A stretch of 8,969 nt of DNA, taken from the NCBI GenBank assembly GCA_964650975.1, contig CAZYWA010000321.1:1-8969 (forward strand), read 5' to 3'. This document shows positions 1-6,456 of the stretch, in pieces. Numbering within the stretch: position 1 is the first letter of the stretch; each line of letters begins with the position of its first letter. A program made the translations under genes and the position numbers. Origin of the DNA: CAZYWA01 sp964650975 [NCBI: uncultured bacterium]. Lineage in GTDB: Bacteria; JADJOY01. The notes under the pieces are model-generated. The model was not told the origin of the DNA, ran no database searches, and saw only the letters and a list, made by a program, of their open reading frames with translations.

Positions 1-55
1 AACTGGAGCAAGTTCTTCTGAACCTGGCGGTGAACGCCCGCGACGCGATGCCTCA
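1..55 (+). pseudogene. Histidine kinase fragment (N-box), broken
   Basis: Codons 3-53 read LEQVLLNLAVNARDAMP, the N-box of the HATPase_c domain of PAS-type and hybrid sensor histidine kinases. In that family the Asn of NARDAM helps bind Mg-ATP. The window edge cuts off the upstream part. The family normally continues with x-GG-x-LTIET. Here the reading leaves the family after the Pro codon and enters unrelated sequence that looks like a transposase tail. The missing continuation (QGGKLTIET) lies on the opposite strand, starting at 1036 and running down to 311. Read together, the two pieces make a seamless kinase, so this is probably the 5' half of the same gene split by an inversion. It could also be a different kinase or an assembly chimera. 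Confidence 0.6.
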
Positions 56-86
56 CCGTCCGTGCGGGAGTACGCGACCCACTAGC

Positions 87-229
87 AACCTGGCGCGGCC
101 GCATCAGGGGACCGGCCAGCGGATCCCAATTCCGGCCCGGCGACAGCCACCGACGCGCGGCGGCTCGTCGTCCGTCCCGTCCTCGGCGGCCTCCATCACG
201 ACTACCAGCGGCTGCTCGAGCCCGGATAG
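87..229 (+). pseudogene. Integrase-core transposase C-terminal remnant, frameshifted
   Basis: Frame 3 at about 90-134 reads LARPHQGTGQRIPIP. Frame 2 at about 152-226 reads DARRLVVRPVLGGLHHDY and then a short tail to TAG at 227-229. The pattern RPHQGxGQRIP...PVLGGLHH-Y is the usual extreme C-terminus of DDE integrase-core (IS3/IS481-like) transposases, where it follows the catalytic domain. The two halves are in different frames, so at least one indel lies at about 135-150. No catalytic D, D or E region is present because the element is cut just upstream, where the kinase N-box begins. I did not find a convincing terminal inverted repeat at 230-310. This looks like the relic of an insertion that broke the kinase. 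The family-level assignment is from memory of these C-terminal motifs. Confidence 0.5.
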
Positions 230-310
230 AGAAGTAACCAGGACAGAGGCTCGACGGACGGGAGCCTTATAGGGGTCCGGCGGTATCCTTTTCGCGAGAC
301 GGACATCTTG

Positions 311-1060
311 TCACTGCCCAAGCACTTCTCGGACTTGATGAGCCAGTGCGTCCGGAGAAAACGGCTTCTGCAAAAAGTTCACTTCCTCGTGAAGAATCCC
401 GTGCCGAACGACTGCGTCGTCGGTATAGCCAGAAAGATAAAGTACCTTCATCTGGGGATCGAGGCTCAACAACCGCTCGGCGAGGATCCGCCCCCCCATA
501 CCGGGCATCACGACGTCCGTGACGAGCAAGTGAATCCTTTCCCGGTGGTTCGTGGCGACCCGTATGGCTTCCTCGCCGTCGCTCGCTTCCAGGACGGTGT
601 AGCCGCACTGCTGCAAGGTGAAACGGGCCAGTGCCCGAACTCCGTCCTCGTCCTCGGCCAGTAGCAACGTTTCCGTCCCGTGCGGGCTAGGACCGAGGCC
701 GGGCCACGACTTCCCGGTCGGCGCGGTCTGTTCGATGCATGGGAGGTAGATCTTGAACGAGGTTCCCACATCCGGTTCACTGGAAACCTCGATCGACCCG
801 TCGCTTTGTTTGACGATGCCGTGAACCACCGATAGTCCCAGACCGGTTCCCTTTCCGGGCTCCTTGGTGGTGAAGAACGGCTCGAACAAGTGACGTTTAA
901 CCTCCTCGGTCATGCCGATTCCGGTGTCCGTGACCGCCAACATCACATACCGACCGGCCCGCACGTCCGCATGGGAGTGTGCGTAGTCCTCGCCGAGGAC
1001 CACGTTGTGTGTTTCGATGGTGAGTTTACCGCCTTGGAGACCCAAGCATACCTGGCGCAT
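311..1060 (-). pseudogene. Hybrid sensor histidine kinase, C-terminal ATPase plus receiver fragment
   Basis: The product would autophosphorylate a His (missing here) and pass phosphate to its own receiver domain. From residue 9 it reads QGGKLTIET, the strand after the N-box. The G1 box DTGIGM is at 45-50, the F-box HLFEPFFTTK at 57-66 and the G2 box GKGTGLGL at 69-76. A receiver domain follows at about 130-249, with acidic pair E136/D137, phosphoacceptor D182 in LLVTDVVMPGMGG, S210 in YLSGYT and K232 in LQKPF. The PAS, HisKA and N-box parts are absent. The ATG at 1060 is directly preceded by an in-frame TGA, and residues 1-8 do not fit the family, so the true homology starts near 1036. A 249-residue protein from this start would lack the phosphorylated His and the ATP-Mg Asn. 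I regard it as a truncated gene, although the receiver domain itself looks intact. Confidence 0.8.
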
Positions 1061-1141
1061 TCACAGCAGCGCTCGTTGCCCGACCCGCTCCCCCGGGGAG
1101 GACCCGGATTGCGGCGCCATTTCGGCGGAGTTCGACGGCGC

Positions 1142-2221
1142 TCACCAGGTCCGGCCGAAGCCGGCGGCGCGAGGATCGGTGGCGTGGTAGCCAGTGCACG
1201 TGCCTTCGGCGTCGAAGCCGCGATCGATCCTTACGTTGCCGCCGCCGTCCACGACGTAGCCGAGGGGGTTGTCGGGGTACTCCGTGATCATCTCGGGCTC
1301 GTCTGCGTCGGACCAGGCGTTGTTGCTGGCGACGTTGGTGGTGTTGTCCACGTTCACCCCGCGCACCACGCCCTCGTTCTGGGCGAGGGCATCCACCAGC
1401 AGGTTGTTCTCGACGAGGATGTTGCGCGACCCCGCGCCCGGCAGCGTGTTGCCAACGATCATCACGACGTTGTTGCCGTCGACGAGCGTGTTGTGCCGGA
1501 CGGTCACATTGACGGTGCCGGATGGGCTGTAATCCTCCCACCCGAGTTTCACCGAGCTGCCGTAAGCAGTGTTGAAGACGAGGTTGTCCTCGAAGGTGCC
1601 GGTGCCCGCGTAGAGGCCGGTGTTGAGGTACGCACCGTGGGAGTAGTAGCTCGGGTCGGCTCCCTCGAGCATGTCGTGGATGCAGTTCCCCGCGACGCGC
1701 CACTGGTCGGGCTGCCCGAGCGTACCGGCGGTGTTCACCGAGAGCGCGCCGAACGAGGGGGCGCCCGAGAGCTCGTTGTCGAGGACCTCCCAGCCCACCC
1801 CGTCCACCATCTTGAGCAGCACTTCCGACTGGTCGAGGGGGCCGGAGATTTGGTCGGTGTCCCAGCGGATGTCGAGCCCCTGGACGGTCCAGTAACTCGC
1901 GTCCGTGAGCCAGAAGAGGCCGTAGAGCACCGGGTGCTCCCCGGGCTTCGCCTGGACGACGATCCGCGACGCCGAAGTGCCGGGCTGGCTGCTCACCGAG
2001 CGGACCTGCTCGTAGTAGGTGCCGTCACCGACGTTCAGCGTGTCGCCGGGGCCGAGCTGACCGACTCCGTACCTGATCGTCTTCCAGGGAGCCGACTCGG
2101 TGCCGGGATTCTGGTCGGAGCCGATGGGCGCCACGAAGAAGGTTTGCGGCGTCGGAGGCGGCGGCGTGCACGGATTCGAGCTCGCCAGAGCGGCGAGCGC
2201 AGCGATGGCGACGTGACGCAT
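1142..2221 (-). CDS. Secreted right-handed parallel beta-helix (DUF1565-like) protein
   Basis: This 359-residue protein begins MRHVAIAALAALASS, a short signal-peptide-like stretch, followed by a Pro-rich linker containing a Cys (NPCTPPPPTP). The start at 2221 is chosen over the longer open frame to 2326 because of the signal peptide and a GGAGGG ribosome site just upstream. Residues about 30-80 carry FFVAPIGSDQNPGTESAPWKT and PGDTLNVGDGTYYEQV, the typical first turns of secreted beta-helix proteins related to polysaccharide lyases. Later turns repeat N-x-I/L-V patterns such as VRHNTLVDGNNVVMIVGN and ILVENNLLVDALAQNEGV. The fold suggests binding or cleavage of an acidic polysaccharide outside the cytoplasm, but no catalytic residues can be assigned. 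The Cys near the N-terminus does not sit in a canonical lipobox. The gene appears complete, with stop TGA at 1142-1144 and no evident operon partner. Confidence 0.85.
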   Translation of the reverse strand: MRHVAIAALAALASSNPCTPPPPTPQTFFVAPIGSDQNPGTESAPWKTIRYGVGQLGPGDTLNVGDGTYYEQVRSVSSQPGTSASRIVVQAKPGEHPVLYGLFWLTDASYWTVQGLDIRWDTDQISGPLDQSEVLLKMVDGVGWEVLDNELSGAPSFGALSVNTAGTLGQPDQWRVAGNCIHDMLEGADPSYYSHGAYLNTGLYAGTGTFEDNLVFNTAYGSSVKLGWEDYSPSGTVNVTVRHNTLVDGNNVVMIVGNTLPGAGSRNILVENNLLVDALAQNEGVVRGVNVDNTTNVASNNAWSDADEPEMITEYPDNPLGYVVDGGGNVRIDRGFDAEGTCTGYHATDPRAAGFGRTW

Positions 2222-2225
2222 GAAG

Positions 2226-2231
2226 CCCTCC
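2226..2231 (-). promoter_or_regulatory. Ribosome binding site of the beta-helix gene
   Basis: GGAGGG on the minus strand lies 4 nt before the ATG at 2221. This is what decides the start against the longer upstream frame. Confidence 0.6.
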
Positions 2232-2239
2232 GTGCGATG

Positions 2240-2590
2240 GAATGGTGCCGCGAGCGCAGGGGCGGGGCCAGGGTGGAGCCCGCCCCGGGCTTCTTCGATT
2301 CTACGATGCGGCCCGGTGGTGCTCAACGCGCTGGGCGAACGGCCGGGTCAGTCGAGCCGCCTGCGCCCGTTCGACTACGCCGGCATGACACGGAGCACGT
2401 GCTCGACCTCTTCGGCCTGGAGCGCGCGTTCTGGGCGACCAACTTCCCGGGTGGACAAGACGCAGCGCACTGCTCGGCCATCCCTTCGGTGCCGTCCTGT
2501 GGCTGGCCGAGGAGCTCCGGCCCGCCATGTACGGCGCGATGAACGCCAGGATCCGTGCCGGGCTCGGGCGCGCTCCTGGATCTGCCGCAC
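2240..2590. other. Stretch without an intact gene; possible decayed coding sequence
   Basis: No reading frame here gives a convincing protein. Third-position GC bias is strong but moves between frames about every 100 nt. On the plus strand the biased pieces read NALGERPGQSSRLRPFDYAG, then HDTEHVLDLFGLERAFW, then GHPFGAVLWLAEELRPAMYG. The complementary minus frames share the same third positions and read equally smoothly (for example PERALQAEEVEHVLRVMP and ILAFIAPYMAG), so I cannot decide the strand. Two or three indels in an old gene, or sequencing errors, would explain this. I do not recognise a family with any certainty. Confidence 0.35.
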
Positions 2591-2781
2591 CTCGCCCGGG
2601 TGATCGGCACGGAACCCGTCCGAAAGAATGCGCGTCGCCATGCAGGCCTCCGCGTCGCGCGGCGTCTTGAGCAGGCAGCGCACCATCGAGAGTCCCCAGG
2701 AAAGCGACCCCATGCGCAGCTCGGCGCCGCGCGGCGACGTCGCGGATCGCGGGCGTCGAGGCGATCGGCGTCGAAGGTCAT
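2590..2781 (-). pseudogene. Possible alpha/beta-hydrolase-like fragment, frameshifted
   Basis: The minus strand just after the transporter gene starts MTFDADRLDARDP in one frame and appears to pass through a second frame (AIRDVAARRR). It then settles into a third, with MGSLSWGLSMVRCLLKTP, RDAEACMATRILSD and GFRADHPGEVRQIQERA. The last frame has very high third-position GC, as expected for real coding sequence here. The pattern of Arg-rich helices and ILSDGFRADHPGEV vaguely recalls the cap region of 3-oxoadipate enol-lactonase-like alpha/beta hydrolases. No nucleophile elbow or catalytic His is visible, so this is a guess. The frame changes point to a pseudogene. If the downstream stretch to 2301 belongs to it, the gene would be broken at least three times. 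Confidence 0.3.
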
Positions 2782-2791
2782 GGCGCCAGAC

Positions 2792-4090
2792 TCAGCTCTT
2801 CCAGGTCACCAACATGCCCACGGCCGCCGCTGCCATCACGCCGGTTGCGAACCATCCTCTGACCAACAGACCTCGCGGCAACGTGGAAAACTCGCCCATC
2901 ACCCGTCGATTCGCGACGACCCGCATGACGACGACCATGATGGGAACCGCAACCAGCCCGTTCAGCACCGCCGACCAAAAGAGCGCCTTGATCGGAGTGA
3001 CGTGGGCGATTTCCTGCACGACCGGAAAGTTGAGCGATAGCCCGATGAGCGTGGCAGCGCCGATCACCGCATAGAAACCTCGCGCGTCGAGAGGTTTTCG
3101 GTCCATTCCCGTCGGCCATCTCAGTGCTTCACCCACCGCATACGCGGCCGAACCCGCCAGCACCGGCACGGCGAGCAACCCGGTCCCGACGATGCCCAGC
3201 GTGAAGAGCGTGAACGTGAGACGTCCGGCGATCGGCCGCAAGGCCTCCGCCGCCTGAGCGGACGTTTGGATGTCGTGCACGCCGTGCGCGTTCAGCGTCA
3301 CCGCGGCCGCGAGCATGATGAAGAAGGCCACGAGGTTCGACAGCGACATCCCCGCGTAGGTGTCGATCCTGATTCGCCGCAGCTGCGCGGGCGCCTGCCG
3401 GGGCTTTTCCTTCAACGGGTCCTGATCGACGTGGTCATGGATCTCTTCGGTCTCCTGGGATGCCTGCCAGAAAAACAGGTATGGACTGATCGTCGTGCCG
3501 AGGACGGCGATGAAGGTCGCCCAGTATTTGCCACTCGTGGAGAGCGTCGGCAGAACCGTCGCCTCGAGAGCCTTCCCCCAGGGCACGCGGACCATGAAGA
3601 CGGTTGCGACGTAGCTGAGCAGCACCGTGGTCAGCCACTTGAGGTACCTCGCGTATCGCTCGTAGCCGATGAAGATTTGCGAGACGATCAGCGCGATTGC
3701 GAAGACCACCGAATAGACCAAGGCCGGCCCACCGAGGACGAGCGTGAGCGCCTCGCCCATCGCGCCCACGTCGGCGCCGATGTTGATGGTGTTGGCTACG
3801 ACCAGCAGCAACACGATCGGGTAGAGCAGCCAAGCCGAGTAGTGCCGCCGGATGTTCCCGGCGATCCCGCGTCCGGTGGTGCGGCCGATTCGGGCGCTGA
3901 TCTCCTGGATCGCGGACATGAGAGGCAGCGAGAACAACATCGTCCACAGCAGGCCGAAGCCGTAGGCAGCGCCGGCTTGCGAATAGGTCGCGATGCCGCT
4001 GGGATCGTCGTCGGACGCGCCCGTGACGAGGCCGGGCCCGAGGAGGCGCACGAGGCGGCGGCAGGGTCCGACGACCCGAGAGAAGATCAT
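2792..4090 (-). CDS. NRAMP (SLC11)-like metal-ion transporter, DPSG/SPY subclass
   Basis: This is a 432-residue integral membrane protein with about 11 hydrophobic segments and the LeuT-like organisation of the NRAMP family, which imports divalent metal ions across the inner membrane. TM1 carries GASDDDPSGIATYSQAG (D29-P30-S31-G32), where classical Mn/Fe NRAMPs have DPGN. The TM6 position carries GTTISPYLFFWQAS (S202-P203-Y204), where classical members have MPH. Loss of the metal-coordinating Asn, Met and His sets it apart from manganese importers and recalls NRAMP-related magnesium transporters, so its ion cannot be inferred. A loop at 214-224 is rich in Glu, His and Asp (EEIHDHVDQD) and could touch metal. 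The length is normal and the gene is intact. Its ATG overlaps the stop of the upstream membrane-protein gene by 4 bp, so translation is probably coupled. Confidence 0.9.
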   Translation of the reverse strand: MIFSRVVGPCRRLVRLLGPGLVTGASDDDPSGIATYSQAGAAYGFGLLWTMLFSLPLMSAIQEISARIGRTTGRGIAGNIRRHYSAWLLYPIVLLLVVANTINIGADVGAMGEALTLVLGGPALVYSVVFAIALIVSQIFIGYERYARYLKWLTTVLLSYVATVFMVRVPWGKALEATVLPTLSTSGKYWATFIAVLGTTISPYLFFWQASQETEEIHDHVDQDPLKEKPRQAPAQLRRIRIDTYAGMSLSNLVAFFIMLAAAVTLNAHGVHDIQTSAQAAEALRPIAGRLTFTLFTLGIVGTGLLAVPVLAGSAAYAVGEALRWPTGMDRKPLDARGFYAVIGAATLIGLSLNFPVVQEIAHVTPIKALFWSAVLNGLVAVPIMVVVMRVVANRRVMGEFSTLPRGLLVRGWFATGVMAAAAVGMLVTWKS

Positions 4091-4890
4091 GGGTGAGTAG
4101 CCCCGATCAGCGTCGAGTCGTACGCCAGGTCATCCGCGCGCCTTCCGTGCGCTGTTGGTTGACCGGACTCGGCTCGACTCGGCCAACGCCACACGATCCA
4201 CGCGCTGAGCCCGCCGTAATAGAGCGCGTTGGGAAGGACGCGGAGGGCGAAACCGAGATCCCGGATCGCGGTCGGTGCGAACAGAATCCACAGGTCCGCC
4301 AGGGCCCAGAGCCCGTAGTAGGCCGCCACGAAGCCGGCCACGCTCCCCGCCCACGAGCGCAGCGGGTCTCGACCGGCGAGCTGCCGCGGCAACACTCGTT
4401 GGCGGATGATCAGGATCAGCGCCAGGAAGAGCAGCTCGTAGCCGAGGAAGAGCATTCTTCCTGCCAGCTCGGGTGCGACGAGCGAGTCCACCAGGCGCTT
4501 GACGAGGCCGAACGCGATCCCTGGAACGAGCATCGTCAGCGCGAGGATGCGACCCCAGCGTGCGCGCGCGATCCGGAGGGCCCGGTTCTCCGACACCGCC
4601 ACCAGGTCGAGGAACAGAAACACACGCAGATCGCCCGCCAGTACGAAGAAGAGCGGCACCGTCGTGCCGAGCACACCCGGCAGCGCCCCGAGGCCGAGCA
4701 CGTCGCTGGCCGTCAGCCAGGCGTCGAGCATCGCCAGCACCGCACACCCCGAGGCGAACCAGCGGATCGAACGCGGCCGATCGCGGAGCACGATGACCAC
4801 GGCCCATCCGACGAGCGCCGCGGCCCACAGCAACCACGGCTGCTGTACGGCGCTCGCGTAGAAGGATTCACATGGACCGAGTGCGCTCAC
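4087..4890 (-). CDS. Uncharacterised 7-TM integral membrane protein
   Basis: I do not recognise a named family. The 267-residue product has about seven hydrophobic segments, near residues 18-36, 43-62, 72-95, 110-130, 140-163, 183-206 and 215-238. The loops are short and there is a polar C-terminal tail of about 25 residues. Charged residues inside or next to membrane stretches (FVLAGDLRVFLFLDLVAVSENR) and a YYGLWALADLWILFAP segment are noticeable. There are no metal-binding Cys or His clusters and no haem motif. The frame is open to 5121, but that part overlaps the cytochrome gene antiparallel in content and looks non-coding. The GTG at 4890 overlaps the cytochrome stop as GTGA and fits the 4-bp pattern seen at every junction of this operon. 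It is probably a membrane partner of the cytochrome-domain protein or the NRAMP-like transporter, by position only. Confidence 0.75.
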   Translation of the reverse strand: MSALGPCESFYASAVQQPWLLWAAALVGWAVVIVLRDRPRSIRWFASGCAVLAMLDAWLTASDVLGLGALPGVLGTTVPLFFVLAGDLRVFLFLDLVAVSENRALRIARARWGRILALTMLVPGIAFGLVKRLVDSLVAPELAGRMLFLGYELLFLALILIIRQRVLPRQLAGRDPLRSWAGSVAGFVAAYYGLWALADLWILFAPTAIRDLGFALRVLPNALYYGGLSAWIVWRWPSRAESGQPTAHGRRADDLAYDSTLIGATHP

Positions 4891-5717
4891 GGCGCGATCT
4901 TCTTGGCGGACATCGCCTCGAGGTAGGCGATGACTGCCCGCACCATTTGCTCGCGATCGGCGAGTCCTGGCGCGACTGCAGGCATGGCGGCACGGCTTCG
5001 CACGGACGGAGGGTCGAGGATCCAGCGGCGCAACGCCGGAGGCTGCCAGTACTCCGTGACGTTCATCGGGTAGTTGAGCTCCGGCCCGACGCGTCCCCCT
5101 TCGCCGTTGATGCTGTGACATTGCAGGCAGTAGCCGCGGAACGCGAGGAATCCCTGCCGTACCGGCTCGGGGGAACTAGGCGGAGGCGCGAGCTTGGGGA
5201 AGCGCGTCTGGAAGTCGACCGGCTCGATCGCGACCAACTGATACGGCCACCCAAGATCACCCTCGGCGCGCACCTGCGGATCGTCGAGGTTCGTCCACAC
5301 GAGGTAGTAGGGGGCGGCGTCCACCTGCACGGGGGGCGTGACGTCGTGCTTGACCAAGTTGAAATCGGGCTGGTCGAGCCGACGGAAGGCCAGCCAGGCC
5401 TGGTGCTGCAAGAAACGTTGCACCGGTATCGAAGGCTGGAATCCATCCAGACACGTCATCAAGAGCTCGTCACCCTGCCGCCAGCTCACCCCGAACGTCG
5501 CATCCAGGACCGCGTTCATGGCGAAGCCCTCGAGCTCGATCTCCCTCAGCTCGTACGGATCCCACACCCGGACCGGCTGCGCTGGGACGCGCTCGGCAAG
5601 CTCGGCGCGAGACCAACCGGGCTTGGATGCGCCGTGGAAGTCGAGTGTGTTGGCGGCCGCAGCCGACCCGGCCACCAGCAGGCCGGCCACCGAGGCGATC
5701 CAGCAGCGCAGGGTCAT
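4887..5717 (-). CDS. Exported mono-haem cytochrome c protein with SUOX-like N-terminal domain
   Basis: This 276-residue protein starts MTLRCWIASVAGLLVAGSAAA, a clear Sec signal peptide ending near residue 22, so it acts outside the cytoplasm. Residues about 45-175 (WDPYELREIELEGFAMNAVL, GDELLMTCLDGFQPSIPV, PYYLVWTNLDDP, WPYQLVAIEPVDF) look like the sulfite-oxidase-type molybdopterin-domain fold seen in some periplasmic redox proteins. I cannot show that cofactor is bound. A C-terminal cytochrome c domain carries CLQCH at 197-201 (covalent haem) and Met245 in AAMP as likely sixth ligand. The role is therefore electron transfer. The start at 5717 is preferred over the ATG at 5789 because the signal peptide begins there and it overlaps the folE-like stop as ATGA. 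Its stop overlaps the next gene by 4 bp. Confidence 0.85.
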   Translation of the reverse strand: MTLRCWIASVAGLLVAGSAAAANTLDFHGASKPGWSRAELAERVPAQPVRVWDPYELREIELEGFAMNAVLDATFGVSWRQGDELLMTCLDGFQPSIPVQRFLQHQAWLAFRRLDQPDFNLVKHDVTPPVQVDAAPYYLVWTNLDDPQVRAEGDLGWPYQLVAIEPVDFQTRFPKLAPPPSSPEPVRQGFLAFRGYCLQCHSINGEGGRVGPELNYPMNVTEYWQPPALRRWILDPPSVRSRAAMPAVAPGLADREQMVRAVIAYLEAMSAKKIAP

Positions 5718-6250
5718 GGCCACGTTCCGGTTCGGTACTCGGTGCGGGTGAAGGACGTCGGATCCGAAGGGCCGCGCGCGCAGATGCACAGGTGCCGGGC
5801 TTCGCAGCTCACGTGGGCCGCGCGTGCGCCACCGGAGTGCATGAGCTCTTCGGCGATCTCCTTGACCAGGTCTTCCTGGATCTGGAAGCGGCGTGCGTAC
5901 GCCTGCACCAGGCGAGGCAGCTTGCCGAGCCCGAGGATGCGGTCGCCCGGCACGTACGAGGCCGTCACCTTGCCGAAGAACGGCAGGAAGTGGTGGGCGC
6001 AGATCGAGGCGAACGAGATGTCGACGACCGTGACCACGCCGGGCTTCTCCTCGGGTGCGAGCACGCGCGTGGTCTTGAGGATCGTCGCGGGATCGATGGT
6101 GTATCCCGAGAGCAGATCGCGGTAGGCGCGGACGATTCGCTCCTCGCAGTGCTGGGCGCGCGCGTCGTCACGCTGGGTACCGCGGCCGAACCACTCGAGC
6201 GCCCGCGGATCCTGGGTGACGTTCTCTTCGAGCCAGTCGGACAGCGTCAT
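5714..6250 (-). CDS. GTP cyclohydrolase I (FolE)-like protein, divergent
   Basis: Classical FolE opens GTP to 7,8-dihydroneopterin triphosphate using one Zn. This 178-residue protein carries the T-fold core. CAHHFLPFFGKV at 84-95 matches the CEHHxxPFxGxx motif, ILGLGKLPRLVQAYARR at 105-121 matches V-x-GLSKLxRxVxxxARR, and QIQEDL at 124-129 matches QVQERL. EARHLCICARG at 150-160 matches E-x-H-x-CMxxRG. The Zn ligands C84, H87 and C155 and the catalytic His residues H86 and H153 are kept. The Glu after the first Cys is Ala, Ser of GLSK is Gly, and the N-terminal arm is shorter than the roughly 220 residues of E. coli FolE. It may still make a pterin, perhaps for a different pathway or metal. 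It is the first gene of a four-gene overlapping operon. No other folate gene is nearby, and no strong ribosome site precedes the ATG. Confidence 0.85.
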   Translation of the reverse strand: MTLSDWLEENVTQDPRALEWFGRGTQRDDARAQHCEERIVRAYRDLLSGYTIDPATILKTTRVLAPEEKPGVVTVVDISFASICAHHFLPFFGKVTASYVPGDRILGLGKLPRLVQAYARRFQIQEDLVKEIAEELMHSGGARAAHVSCEARHLCICARGPSDPTSFTRTEYRTGTWP

Positions 6251-6456
6251 GAAGTGTGCCCCGATGCATCGCAGGTTTGCCGGCCTGGCTCCGACGAACG
6301 CGAGCGCAGCGGTCCATGGGACCTCAGATGCAATTCAGACGCCTCCCGCGTGCCCGTGAGCGGAGAGCCGGGCTTCTGGCACAAGACCAGCGGAAATCGC
6401 GCGGCGGCGGGCGAGGCACGTCACCCACCCCTACAACGAGCGTGTAAGAAACGCCT
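6251..6456 (-). promoter_or_regulatory. Probable promoter region of the folE-like operon
   Basis: This stretch of about 200 bp lies between the folE-like start and the plus-strand recombinase remnant and has no convincing gene. As the only upstream space of the four-gene operon it should hold its promoter, but I see no clear -35/-10 pair. A small perfect hairpin-type repeat, GGTCC-ATG-GGACC, is at 6311-6323. It is short and its function is unknown. Confidence 0.3.

Noticed and set aside
1088-1100. Perfect inverted repeat CTCCCC-C-GGGGAG as a terminator
   Set aside because: It has no loop of useful size and no T-run on either side.
890-2542. 550-codon open frame on the plus strand across the kinase and beta-helix region
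   Set aside because: It is antisense to recognisable genes. The composition is the low-complexity Arg/Val/Ala/Asp-rich reading expected of a shadow frame.
4890-5121. Extended N-terminus of the 7-TM protein to an ATG at 5121
   Set aside because: It is Arg-rich and lies over the cytochrome gene in another frame. The GTG at 4890 fits the operon overlap pattern better.
5718-5789. Longer start of the cytochrome gene at 5789
   Set aside because: It precedes the signal peptide and lies inside the folE-like gene. ATG 5717 starts exactly at the signal peptide with a 4-bp overlap.
6311-6323. GGTCC-ATG-GGACC hairpin as a regulatory operator
   Set aside because: The arms are only 5 bp and there is no second copy, so it is listed only within the promoter region note.
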